A DNA stretch of 64,000 bases. Source: an uncultured Ruminococcus sp. (GTDB lineage: Bacteria > Bacillota_A > Clostridia > Oscillospirales > Ruminococcaceae). The DNA lies in contig ONBA01000022.1 in NCBI GenBank assembly GCA_900315975.1, positions 1 to 64,000 of the forward strand, given 5' to 3'. Position numbers and translations under genes: made by a program. Positions 1 to 7,289 of the stretch are shown here, piece by piece (positions within the stretch are counted from its first letter, which is position 1; each line of letters opens with the position of its first letter). The notes under the pieces were generated by a model. The model saw only the letters and a list, made by a program, of their open reading frames with translations. It made no database searches and had not been told where the DNA came from.

Positions 1-350
1 AGTCCGTTATACAGATTGGTGTTGTTAAAAATGATATGGCAATGCAGGTGGTCTTTATCGTTGTGGACAGCTATCACATACTGATAATCGCCCTTGAGAT
101 AACGGTCGCAAAGCTCCTCTCCGATCTGCATAGCCTGTTCGGGTGTAACTTCGCCAGGGGCAAAGCTCTGAATCATGTGGTAGGCAAGGATTTGGGTGCG
201 TCCTGTGCCTGTTCCTCGGACGGCTCGGAAGTCCTCGCTTGCTCCTGCGCTGTCGGCTCGGCAAGCATAAGAGTTGACATATAAACCGTCGATGGTCTTA
301 TCTCCGTTTGTGATGTAAGCGATCGCTGCGCTGACTGTTGCTCGGATCGT
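1..350 (-). pseudogene. Relaxase (MobA/VirD2-type) fragment, start lost
   Basis: Reading the minus strand from about 350 leftward gives an open frame matching the N-terminal part of plasmid/ICE relaxases: a stretch with GLYVNSYAC, then TGRTQILAYHMIQSFAPGEV, then the metal-binding histidine triad HNDKDHLHCHIIF. Relaxases nick the transfer origin DNA to start conjugation. The normal first residues are missing: the frame runs into foreign sequence at about 350, where an integrase tail begins on the other strand. The gene continues past the left edge of the window, so its C-terminus is unseen. The triad looks intact, but without a start the copy is probably dead. Confidence 0.8.
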
Positions 351-620
351 ATTCCAATGAAGGCTATTCAGGAGTGGCTTGGTCATGCGACATTCAATAT
401 CACGGCGAACCTTTACAGTCACCTTGAATACAACGCAAAGGTAGCATCGGCTGAGACCATTTCAAGAGTGCTTGGTGCAAAGAAGGAGGAAACTCCTGCC
501 GAGAGCGAACAGTCAGCAAAGACTGAAACGGAAAGCGAAAAGCCTGCACCTAAGAAGTCAAACAGCAGAAAAAAGAAAAAAGACACGTCTGCGGAATCGT
601 CACATCCCACAGCCGTGTAA
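351..620 (+). pseudogene. Tyrosine recombinase (integrase) C-terminal fragment
   Basis: The frame reads IPMKAIQEWLGHATFNITAN followed by LYSHL, the last part of the catalytic domain of phage/ICE tyrosine integrases: the LGHA box and then the DNA-linking tyrosine. Only about 35 residues of catalytic domain remain, then a Lys/Glu/Ser-rich tail ending in AESSHPTAV. The upstream part, including the Arg-Lys-His-Arg half of the active site, is absent and the frame starts at the junction with the relaxase fragment. It can be read from an ATG at 357, but such a peptide could not recombine DNA. Confidence 0.8.
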
Positions 621-856
621 TTATATAATATAATGTGACAAGACCGATGAAGAAATGGAAAATTTCAAAAAAGAGCGATTTGGGTAGAAAATTTGGTAGA
701 AATTTCTGGTAGAAGTCAATTATATGACTTAGAGGAAAGTTCTCCAAATGCCCTAAAATCCGATGAAAGCACGAATAAAAATGGAATTGTTAATATAATG
801 TGCTTGATATTGCTCCGATTTTAGTGATATTATCATCCATGATCATTTTAGCGTAA

Positions 857-886
857 AAGCTCCCCAAGTGATTGGGGAGCTTCTTT
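857..886. terminator. Intrinsic terminator, bidirectional
   Basis: AAGCTCCCC (857-865) pairs perfectly with GGGGAGCTT (874-882) around an 8-nt loop, with T-rich flanks on both sides. It lies between the integrase remnant and the convergent toxin gene and can serve both. The 621-856 stretch before it is AT-rich and shows no gene. Confidence 0.8.
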
Positions 887-907
887 CTCATTCATTATGA
901 ATTTGCG

Positions 908-1213
908 TCATAATATCGTTTCAATATTACGTGCTGAATAGAGGAAACGGTCGATGTACACAATAGTATGCACCTCGTCAACATGATAAAAGATCAGGTA
1001 GTTTCCGACAGGGATAAATCGGTATTCATTTCGGGAAATGTGTGGATATATCAGAAACGCAAGCGGTGATGAATCCAGCATAGCTATATTATCTTTGACC
1101 TTTTTAAGCAGGCTGCTTGCTGCACTTCTGTTTTTCAGCTTTCCCGCGATGTACAACAGAACGCTGTCAAGGTCCGACTCAAAGGACTTAGTGACCAGTA
1201 TCTTATAGTGCAT
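908..1213 (-). CDS. RelE/ParE-family toxin
   Basis: A protein of about 101 residues starting MHYKILVTKSFESDLDSV. The length, the predicted fold order and the C-terminal half (EYRFIPVGNYLIFYHVDE, then a tyrosine-rich end with IDRFLYSARN) fit RelE/ParE toxins, which act on ribosome-bound mRNA or on gyrase; which one cannot be told here. A longer frame to 1243 exists, but the ATG at 1213 lies inside the last codons of the antitoxin (11-nt overlap), the usual coupled arrangement. Expressed from the antitoxin promoter and sited inside the mobile-element remnant, where it may have acted as an addiction module. Confidence 0.8.
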   Translation of the reverse strand: MHYKILVTKSFESDLDSVLLYIAGKLKNRSAASSLLKKVKDNIAMLDSSPLAFLIYPHISRNEYRFIPVGNYLIFYHVDEVHTIVYIDRFLYSARNIETIL

Positions 1214-1502
1214 ATTTGCTCTCCAGTCTTGCAAATGCTTCATCAGCGGCAGATTCGTTTCCGTCAGCTATATCCTGTTCGGCTTCAGCGAGCTTTCTTT
1301 CGATGTCAGCTCTGCTGTTGATTATAACGCCCTGAGGTGCAGGAAGCTGTACCGGAAACGGGAGACTTCCTGTAAGATTGACCTGACAGAGAAGCATATT
1401 AACTGCATCTGAAATTGTAAGTCCAAGCATAGCAAGTGTCTGCTCGGCGTTATTCTTGATTTCCTCGTTTACACGAATGTGGATAGTATCAGTTTTAGCC
1501 AT
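1203..1502 (-). CDS. RelB/DinJ-family antitoxin
   Basis: About 99 residues from MAKTDTIHIRVNEEIKNNAE. The opening is a ribbon-helix-helix DNA-binding fold (strand TIHIRV, then helices containing LAMLGLTISDAVNMLL), typical of RelB/DinJ antitoxins that bind their own promoter and neutralise the downstream toxin. The C-terminal half (ADIERKLAEAEQDIADGNES) would wrap the toxin. The ATG at 1502 is chosen over an in-frame GTG at 1511 because AGGTGAG sits a few bases before it. It precedes the toxin and overlaps it. Confidence 0.8.
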   Translation of the reverse strand: MAKTDTIHIRVNEEIKNNAEQTLAMLGLTISDAVNMLLCQVNLTGSLPFPVQLPAPQGVIINSRADIERKLAEAEQDIADGNESAADEAFARLESKYAL

Positions 1503-1538
1503 AAAGCTCACCTGTCCTTTCGTTGTTGGTTTATGTAT

Positions 1539-1567
1539 ATTGTATCACATTTGTTATACTTTGTCAA
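1539..1567 (-). promoter_or_regulatory. Promoter of the toxin-antitoxin pair
   Basis: On the minus strand, TTGACA (1562-1567), a 17-bp spacer and TACAAT (1539-1544), about 40 bp before the antitoxin ATG. A near-consensus sigma-A promoter. Confidence 0.75.
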
Positions 1568-1635
1568 CACAAATTTGCGACTTGCCTTAGAAGACATAGT
1601 CCGCCGCGAAATTTCAGATTTTTTTCAAAAACTAC

Positions 1636-1664
1636 TTGACAACCGCGGAAATACGTGCTATAAT
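1636..1664 (+). promoter_or_regulatory. Promoter reading towards the tRNA-Leu remnant
   Basis: TTGACA (1636-1641), 17-bp spacer, TATAAT (1659-1664): a perfect consensus promoter. Its start site would fall about 40 bp before the truncated tRNA. It may be an old tRNA promoter or a promoter of the inserted element. Confidence 0.7.
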
Positions 1665-1712
1665 GGGTTTAGTTAAATAAGAGAACGTTTGTTCCAATGA
1701 CGTTGCCGTATC

Positions 1713-1765
1713 TTTAGGTTCTGGCGGAGCAATCCGTGCAGGTTCAAGTCCTGTCACCCGCACCA
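1713..1765 (+). other. 3' half of tRNA-Leu(UAG); likely attachment site
   Basis: The sequence from the anticodon loop to CCA matches a class II tRNA. Anticodon TAG is at 1715-1717, the long variable arm is CGGA/TCCG with loop GCAA (1725-1736), the T-arm is GCAGG/CCTGT around TTCAAGT (1738-1754), the acceptor 3' strand is CACCCGC (1755-1761), then A and CCA. The 5' half is absent: no GCGGGTG partner lies upstream and the bases before 1713 do not pair with the anticodon stem. A 3' tRNA fragment next to integrase and relaxase remnants is the classic direct repeat left by site-specific integration. The full tRNA would then lie to the left, outside the window. Confidence 0.8.
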
Positions 1766-1788
1766 GCGGGAAGTCCCCGCGGGCAGTT

Positions 1789-1824
1789 TCGCGTCTCAGT
1801 TTTTCTGGGACGCGAATTGTTTTT
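1789..1824 (+). terminator. Intrinsic terminator after the tRNA remnant
   Basis: TCGCGTCTCAG (1789-1799) pairs with CTGGGACGCGA (1805-1815), one G-T pair, followed by ATTGTTTTT. Likely the original terminator of the tRNA-Leu gene. Confidence 0.75.
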
Positions 1825-1870
1825 CCGCGCATGAAATCCATTTGTAATGTACAAGTATCATAAAAAGCTA

Positions 1871-1892
1871 AGCCGCAGGTCTTCCTGCGGCT
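1871..1892. terminator. Intrinsic terminator, convergent
   Basis: AGCCGCAGG (1871-1879) pairs with CCTGCGGCT (1884-1892), loop TCTT. T-rich on the plus-strand side and followed on the minus strand by TAGCTTTTTA, so it can end the recombinase remnant to its right and any transcript from the left. Confidence 0.75.
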
Positions 1893-1902
1893 TTCGCTGT
1901 TT

Positions 1903-2172
1903 TTATTCATTGATCTCAAAGCACACCGTACTCGAGTCCTTGAAGTCACCGTTGAATTCAAGGTTTACATCAAGACTGCCGTCCTCGTTTTCGTGTACGT
2001 TTATCTTACGAACGAGCAGTCTTATATTGGTATCGCTGATGTACGGCTCGAGTAGTACCTCGTCCAGCAGTTCTGCTGTGGACATCAGTTCGTCGCGGCG
2101 CTTCTTGCTGAGTTCGTCGAACTTCCTGCAATCCTCTATCTTCTGCGTCAGCTCCGCTAGGAGGTCATACAC
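1903..2172 (-). pseudogene. C-terminal fragment, probably of a large serine recombinase
   Basis: About 89 residues: a charged coiled-coil-like stretch (LTQKIEDCRKFDELSKKRRD) followed by ELLDEVLLEPYISDTNIRLL and a beta-rich end with INVHENEDGSLDVNLEF. This helix-then-strand ending resembles the C-terminus of recombinases in integrative elements, but no catalytic domain is present, so the assignment is an inference. A TAA lies immediately before the first codon (GTG), so this is the tail of a longer protein rather than a complete gene. Confidence 0.45.
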
Positions 2173-2200
2173 TTAATGTTTCAGCTAAATATTGTTTTCC

Positions 2201-2281
2201 TTATGTAACGCTGCACATTTGGTCTGTTCCTCTCACGATGGAGCGGAGCATACCAAGCACATAGGACGTATTGTAATTCAT
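2201..2281 (-). CDS. Possible 26-residue peptide or truncated gene start
   Basis: An ATG at 2281 follows a good ribosome site (GGAGCGG, 7 nt away) and opens a 26-codon frame beginning MNYNTSYVLGMLRSIVRG and ending in TAA. It lies just before the recombinase remnant on the same strand and could be the start of a gene destroyed by a deletion. No family recognised. The rest of 2282-2442 shows nothing I can support. Confidence 0.3.
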   Translation of the reverse strand: MNYNTSYVLGMLRSIVRGTDQMCSVT

Positions 2282-2442
2282 CTTTACCGCTCCTTCCGTT
2301 TGGTATGGTTTAATTATATCACCGGAAAATGAACTTGTCCAATGCCAAAAATTCATTGCAGACTATAGAAAAATATTATATCCGATATCCTTGAAAAGCT
2401 GATGTGTATATGGTATACTTATTGAATAAGTAGGAATTGCTT

Positions 2443-2745
2443 TTACAGTTTTTCACTCACCAGACTTAAAATATATGCAGCATGGCCGCCCTCAATATTG
2501 TAAACGTCATATCCACGGTCTTCAAGTATCTCGGCAACTTCTTCGCTGAGGTCACCTGTTCTGCACAGGACATAGACCGGCTTGTCTTTCGGCAGCTTTG
2601 AAAGTCCGGATGATATCTCGTCAAATGGCACATTTACCGAACCCTTGATACTATTTCTTTCAAATTCCTGACTGCTTCGTATATCGAGAAGAAGCACTTT
2701 TCCTGTATCAAGAGCGGATATTTCCGATGCATTTATTCTTTTCAT
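2443..2745 (-). CDS. Single-domain rhodanese-like protein
   Basis: A 100-residue protein made of one rhodanese domain: LLLDIRSSQEFERNSIKGSV near the start, and the active-site loop VLCRTGDLS, whose cysteine (about residue 62) would carry a persulfide sulfur. Rhodaneses move sulfur between carriers. The length fits the minimal GlpE-type domain. The start codon is 25 bp from that of a divergent E1-like enzyme; in many bacteria a rhodanese domain is fused to that enzyme, so a shared sulfur-transfer role is plausible. Ribosome site AAAGGAA precedes the ATG. Confidence 0.85.
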   Translation of the reverse strand: MKRINASEISALDTGKVLLLDIRSSQEFERNSIKGSVNVPFDEISSGLSKLPKDKPVYVLCRTGDLSEEVAEILEDRGYDVYNIEGGHAAYILSLVSEKL

Positions 2746-2770
2746 ATAAAATTCCTTTCAGGAGGTAAAA

Positions 2771-3577
2771 ATGGCTTTAACAGATAAGCAGCTCGAACGG
2801 TATTCGAGGCATATAACTTTAAAAGAAATAGGGGTAAGAGGGCAGAAAAAACTCCTTGCCGCAAAAGTACTCATCATAGGTGCAGGCGGTCTCGGAGCAC
2901 CTGCCGCAATGTACCTTGCCGCCGCAGGTGTGGGAACCATAGGCATTGCCGACTGCGACAGCGTGGAACTTTCCAACCTGCAAAGGCAGATAATCCACAA
3001 TACCGATGATATAGGCAAGCCTAAAGTGCAGTCCGCCGCTGAAACAATAGAGTCCCTCAATCCCGATGTTGAAGTTATCACATATCACGAATATGTAAGC
3101 AGTAAAAACATCGCAGCCATAATAGCGGAATACGACTTCATCATCGACGGTGCGGATAACTTCCCTACCAAATTTCTCATAAACGACGCCTGTGTACTTG
3201 GTCACAAGCCGTTCTGTCATGCAGGAATACTGCGCTTTGAGGGACAGCTTATGACTTATGTTCCAGATGTATCCCCATGCTATCGCTGTATATTTGAAGC
3301 TCCGCCTCCGAAAGACGCTGTACCAAGCTGCCGTGAAGCGGGAGTAATAGGTGCAATGGCAGGTATAATCGGGACAATGCAGGCTCTTGAAGCCGTGAAG
3401 TACATCACAGGTCAGGGTGAACTGCTTACAGGAAGTATGCTCGTATTCGACGGGCTGAAAATGGAGTGGCGAAAAGTAAAACTCCCGAAAAGGAATTCCC
3501 TCTGTCCCATATGCGGCGATTCTCCGGCAATAAAAGAACTATTCGACGAAGAACAGCAGGCTTGCTCGCTGAATTGA
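2771..3577 (+). CDS. ThiF/MoeB/HesA-family adenylyltransferase (E1-like)
   Basis: A 268-residue E1-like enzyme that adenylates the C-terminus of a small ubiquitin-like sulfur carrier (ThiS or MoaD type) for thiamine or molybdopterin synthesis. Visible features: nucleotide loop IIGAGGLGAPAA (about residues 35-46), the D-N-L-Q-R-Q type motif SNLQRQI, catalytic-region cysteine PSCREAGV, and two CxxC zinc pairs (CYRC and CPIC). The full-length family core is present without a rhodanese tail. No ThiS, MoaD or molybdopterin gene is nearby, so the pathway is undecided. AGGAGGT lies 6 nt before the ATG. Confidence 0.85.
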   Translation: MALTDKQLERYSRHITLKEIGVRGQKKLLAAKVLIIGAGGLGAPAAMYLAAAGVGTIGIADCDSVELSNLQRQIIHNTDDIGKPKVQSAAETIESLNPDVEVITYHEYVSSKNIAAIIAEYDFIIDGADNFPTKFLINDACVLGHKPFCHAGILRFEGQLMTYVPDVSPCYRCIFEAPPPKDAVPSCREAGVIGAMAGIIGTMQALEAVKYITGQGELLTGSMLVFDGLKMEWRKVKLPKRNSLCPICGDSPAIKELFDEEQQACSLN

Positions 3578-3729
3578 CTCCGCTCGTTATCATAGTAAGT
3601 TTATAGTTATAATATGATTATATATCAAGTTAAAGAATATGTCAATGTCTTATTCCTACAAAACTTATTAACAAAGTAGCTTTATGTAGCTATAATATAC
3701 TCATACCCCACAAAATAATCCGAGGTGAG

Positions 3730-4051
3730 ATAGCTGTTTCAATTGAAGCTGCTGAAAGATTTATCAAGCAATTCAACTTCATAGAATCGGGCAGGGATAC
3801 TGACGGAAATATAACATCTGCAAAGGATACACAGACTGGAGATATTCTCTCTTTTGACTGCTGTTATTCCCTTGATAAACTACATTGAGCAATACGCTGC
3901 TAACGGAAGAAACTATCTTTTATACGGCTGGAATCAGTGCGGCGGCTATTTCCTCAGCCTTGAATGCGAGGGTGAGCTTGTATGGCAGTCAGCACCTATG
4001 TCTAAAGCTGATTGTATTGACGAATTCGTTAGATATTATTCTGAATTATAA
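3730..4051 (+). pseudogene. Small gene of unknown function split by a frameshift
   Basis: Frame 1 from about 3730 reads AVSIEAAERFIKQFNF and onward through SGRDTDGNITSAKDTQTG and SLDK to a stop at 3886-3888. The next frame, open from 3854, carries on with YIEQYAANGRNYLLYGWNQC and ends in VRYYSEL at 4051. The two halves join naturally near 3875-3885 with a one-base shift, giving a protein of about 106 residues. No normal start codon exists in frame 1 after the GAGGTGAG ribosome site (the codon there is ATA). Either a decayed gene or a sequence error; family unknown. Nothing else is evident in 3578-3729. Confidence 0.5.
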
Positions 4052-4189
4052 CTGATAATAGTTTATTGAGATTGGACAATATCAGTGATATGCAGTATAA
4101 AGCATAATAAAAAGCCTCACATTGAATTGTACATTAAATCAATTACTGCAACAATTTGTTTTTATGTTAAAGCTTGTCCTATATGTTTT

Positions 4190-5767
4190 TCATGTTCCGC
4201 TCTCTCCATAATTTGAGAGCACACGTGCGGACGGGTCATTTACGTTGCAACCCTCCCATTCCTTGTTTGGCATCCAGAAATCTGCCACCATTTCGCTGTT
4301 GCCGTGGTAATACTTCTCGAATATCTCACGGTACAGCAGAGATTCTTTCGTGAACGGCTTTGCGTGTGAATACTTTGTACTGAGCAGTTCATATTCCTCA
4401 TCTGAATAATAATTATTGGCATATTCTTTGAGATAATCCACCATTGAATGTCCGACAGCGTCAGAGAAAGCCGCCTTTTCACGATAGAGTATATCGTGAG
4501 GCAGATAGTCTCCCTCAAATGCGTGACGAAGGAGATATTTTCCCTTATTATACTTATTCAGCTTCATTTCAGGGTCAACTGCCATCACATATTTCACAAA
4601 GTCAAGGTCACCGAAAGGTACTCTTGCTTCAAGGGAATTTACGGAGATACATCTGTCCGCACGGAGTACATCATACATATGAAGTTCCCGTACACGCTTT
4701 ACAGACTCTTCCTGAAAAGCTTCCGCCGATGGAGCAAAATCAGTATACTTGTAACCAAAAAGCTCATCGGATATCTCGCCCGTAAGAAGCACGCGGATAT
4801 CAGTCTGGCTGTGGATAGCCTTGCAGAGCAGATACATTCCCATACTTGCGCGGATAGTAGTTATATCATACGTTCCAAGCAGATGTATAACATCTTCCAG
4901 TGAATCAATAACGTCGTCCCTTGTGATAATGACCTCAGTGTGGTCACTGCCGATATAGTCTGCCACCTGCTTTGCGTATTTGAGGTCAATAGCGTCGGTA
5001 TTCATGCCGATAGCGAATGTACGTATAGGCTTATCCGTTTCACGCTGAGCAATTGCACATACAAGAGACGAATCAAGCCCTCCCGACAGCAGGAAACCCA
5101 CCTTTGCGTCTGCGTCAAGTCGCTTTTTTACTCCTTCCACAAGCTTATCGTGAATGTTTTCGCATACTGTATCAATATCGTCGTGAATGACATTATCCAC
5201 TGCCGTAATATCGCAGTAACAATGGAATTCTCCGTCCTTGCAGAAATGTCCGGGAGGGAATGGCATTATTTTTTTGCATATTTTCACGAGGTTCTTTGCT
5301 TCACTTGCAAAGACTATCGTATCGCCATCATAGCCGTAATACAGCGGACGGATACCTATGGGGTCACGGGCAGCAATGAATTCGTGCTGTTCATGGTCGT
5401 ATATGATACAGGCAAACTCCGCGTCAAGCATGGAGAACATTTCCGTGCCGTATTCCTTATACATGGGCAGCAGCACCTCGCAGTCGCTGTCACTTGTGAA
5501 GCTGTATCCTTTGGCAATAAGTTCATCGCGTAGCTTTCTGAATCCGTATATCTCGCCGTTGCAGACGGCATAATTGCCGTCAAGCTCAAATGGCTGCATT
5601 CCCTCAGGAGTAAGGCCCATTATGGAAAGCCTCTGAAATCCCAGAACACCGTCTTTGAGGTCGATTATTCTCTCGTCGTCCGGACCCCTTGACACTGTAG
5701 CTGTAAGTCCCTCCGAAACCTTCTGCATACCGCCGCCTTTGCCGTAGTATCCCATTATCGTACACAT
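4190..5767 (-). CDS. asnB: Asparagine synthase (glutamine-hydrolysing), AsnB type
   Basis: 525 residues. It transfers ammonia from glutamine to adenylated aspartate. The N-terminal glutaminase domain opens MCTIMGYYGKGG with the nucleophile at Cys2, and has CNGEIYGF and SDCEVLLP. The synthetase domain has the ATP loop FLLSGGLDSSLVCAI (about residue 230) and later VRLLTGEISDELFGYKY-like sequence and SLEARVPFGD. Full family length. It is the last gene of the gltB-gltD-GS-like-ANTAR-purF-asnB operon; its ATG overlaps the end of purF by 13 nt and GGAGGAATAG precedes it. Its neighbours make it part of nitrogen assimilation. Confidence 0.95.
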   Translation of the reverse strand: MCTIMGYYGKGGGMQKVSEGLTATVSRGPDDERIIDLKDGVLGFQRLSIMGLTPEGMQPFELDGNYAVCNGEIYGFRKLRDELIAKGYSFTSDSDCEVLLPMYKEYGTEMFSMLDAEFACIIYDHEQHEFIAARDPIGIRPLYYGYDGDTIVFASEAKNLVKICKKIMPFPPGHFCKDGEFHCYCDITAVDNVIHDDIDTVCENIHDKLVEGVKKRLDADAKVGFLLSGGLDSSLVCAIAQRETDKPIRTFAIGMNTDAIDLKYAKQVADYIGSDHTEVIITRDDVIDSLEDVIHLLGTYDITTIRASMGMYLLCKAIHSQTDIRVLLTGEISDELFGYKYTDFAPSAEAFQEESVKRVRELHMYDVLRADRCISVNSLEARVPFGDLDFVKYVMAVDPEMKLNKYNKGKYLLRHAFEGDYLPHDILYREKAAFSDAVGHSMVDYLKEYANNYYSDEEYELLSTKYSHAKPFTKESLLYREIFEKYYHGNSEMVADFWMPNKEWEGCNVNDPSARVLSNYGESGT

Positions 5768-7278
5768 TTTCTATTCCTCCGAATTATTGTAGTAAGAAGA
5801 ACTTGTAGCGCCATTGATACAAGTCCTTGAAAAGGGAAGCGAGTTAAGGGGAGCCCCCTTTGGCGGTTTCGCAGGATACCGAATATGTACCGTAAATTTA
5901 CGGCTCGGTAGCCCACAAATTCCGCTAAGGGAAGCACTCTAATGTAGCCGCACTTTCCGTCAATGAGTTTTCCAAGCGAATCAACCGGCAGGTATGCAAG
6001 TGAATCTGCACCGATATATTCAGCAATCTCCTCAGTCGAACGGCACTTGCCTGCGATAAGATTCTCCTCCGAGTCTATATCTGTACCGAAATAGCATGAG
6101 TGCAGAAACGGCGGAGATGATATACGCACATGAACCTCTTTCGCCCCTACGTCACGCAGGAGTTTCACTATTCTCGCACTGGTAGTACCGCGTACTATCG
6201 AATCGTCTATCATAACAACGCGCTTCCCTGCAACTGTCTCACGTACTGCGTTAAGCTTAATCTTCACGGCATTTTCACGCTGTGACTGATGTGGCTGAAT
6301 GAAGCTTCTGCCGATATACTTGTTCTTGATAAAGCCGATACCGTAAGGGATACCGCTTTCGTTAGCATAACCAAGTGCAGCATCAAGTCCCGAATCGGGG
6401 ACTCCGATAACTATGTCCGCTTCAACCGGACTGTGCTTTGCAAGAAGTTCACCGGCTTTCAGCCTTGCGTGGTGGACTGATACACCTTCAATGACCGAAT
6501 CCGGACGCGCAAAGTATATGTACTCAAAAATGCATATGTTCTGCCTTTTTCCGCAGTTAGTACGGATAGACTTCACGCCTTCACTGCTGATAACAACTAT
6601 CTCCCCTGCCTCGATATCACGGACAAACTCGGCTCCGACGGTCTCAAGTGCACATGACTCTGAAGCCGCAGCATACGCTCCGTCATGCGTCTTTCCGAGA
6701 CAAAGCGGACGGAAACCATCAGGGTCACGGAAGGCAATGAGCTTTGTTGCGGTCATAAGTATGCAGGAATACGCTCCCCTCAGCCGCGGCATAGTACGCT
6801 CTACAGCTTCCTCAGTCGAGTGACATTTGAGACGTTCACGTACTATCTCATAAGCAATAGCCTCCGTGTCTGAAGTGCCGTGAAATATCGCTCCGGACAT
6901 CTCAAACGAGCGTCTGAGTTCTGCCGCATTGACGAGATTTCCATTGTGAACAAGTGCCATATTACCCTTGATATGGCGGATAACGAGTGGTTGTATATTG
7001 TTTGGATTATGTCCGCCAGTCGTGGAATAGCGGACGTGTCCAACTGCCATATTGCCTTTGCCGAGTTTGTCAAGTTCCTCACGGCTGAACACCTCTGAAA
7101 CCAGTCCGTCAGCCCTTTTATGCCTGAAAACTCCGTCGTCGCACACCGCAATCCCACAGCTTTCCTGCCCACGGTGCTGGAGCGCATAAAGTCCGAAATA
7201 TGCTGAGGAAGCAGGGTTTGCACAGCCGTTTTCGTATATGCCGAAAACTCCGCATTCCTCGTGTATGGAATCAAACAT
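5755..7278 (-). CDS. purF: Amidophosphoribosyltransferase with an atypical C-terminus
   Basis: About 507 residues; first committed step of purine synthesis, making phosphoribosylamine from PRPP and glutamine. Start MFDSIHEECGVFGIY gives a short propeptide with the glutaminase nucleophile at Cys9. VVMIDDSIVRGTTSARIV is the PRPP loop. Conserved sequence ends at about residue 447 (LIDGKCGY). Where relatives continue with a short cysteine-containing end, this one runs about 60 residues (IRVLPLAEFVG...) encoded by palindrome-rich sequence up to the asnB start. ATG at 7278 is preferred to the GTG at 7284 because GAGGTG lies at the right distance. Fifth gene of the nitrogen operon. Confidence 0.93.
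   Translation of the reverse strand: MFDSIHEECGVFGIYENGCANPASSAYFGLYALQHRGQESCGIAVCDDGVFRHKRADGLVSEVFSREELDKLGKGNMAVGHVRYSTTGGHNPNNIQPLVIRHIKGNMALVHNGNLVNAAELRRSFEMSGAIFHGTSDTEAIAYEIVRERLKCHSTEEAVERTMPRLRGAYSCILMTATKLIAFRDPDGFRPLCLGKTHDGAYAAASESCALETVGAEFVRDIEAGEIVVISSEGVKSIRTNCGKRQNICIFEYIYFARPDSVIEGVSVHHARLKAGELLAKHSPVEADIVIGVPDSGLDAALGYANESGIPYGIGFIKNKYIGRSFIQPHQSQRENAVKIKLNAVRETVAGKRVVMIDDSIVRGTTSARIVKLLRDVGAKEVHVRISSPPFLHSCYFGTDIDSEENLIAGKCRSTEEIAEYIGADSLAYLPVDSLGKLIDGKCGYIRVLPLAEFVGYRAVNLRYIFGILRNRQRGLPLTRFPFQGLVSMALQVLLTTIIRRNRKCVR
5780..5945 (-). repeat. Palindrome-rich segment forming the purF 3' end
   Basis: This stretch contains the perfect palindrome CCGTAAATTTACGG, the hairpin AAGGGG-GCT-CCCCTT, CCTT-TTC-AAGG and the AATGGC hairpin. 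It looks like an intergenic leader or a small inserted repeat that happens to be open in the purF frame. Confidence 0.45.
5801..5824 (-). promoter_or_regulatory. AATGGC-hexaloop hairpin before asnB
   Basis: On the minus strand ACTTGTA pairs with TACAAGT, then a T/C mismatch, a C-G pair and the loop AATGGC. It ends 34 nt before the asnB ATG, inside the unusual 3' end of purF. The same ten-base core with different stems occurs before gltB (15211-15234), and the same loop before paaK (57862-57883). Confidence 0.55.
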
Positions 7279-7289
7279 TTTCACACCTC

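Noticed and set aside
36..284. Plus-strand frame of 82 residues
   Set aside because: It is the complement of the relaxase frame, which has the conserved histidine triad on the minus strand.
1632..1961. Minus-strand frame of 109 residues containing VRVTGLEPARIAPPEPK
   Set aside because: This familiar peptide is the reverse translation of a tRNA 3' region, here the tRNA-Leu fragment, and not a protein.
2819..3220. Long minus-strand frame inside the E1-like gene
   Set aside because: The plus-strand frame has all family motifs; the complement shows none.
4190..5767. asnB as the lasso-cyclase partner of the peptide cassette
   Set aside because: It lies 18 kb away at the end of the nitrogen operon and has an intact glutaminase domain with Cys2, as in ordinary asparagine synthase.
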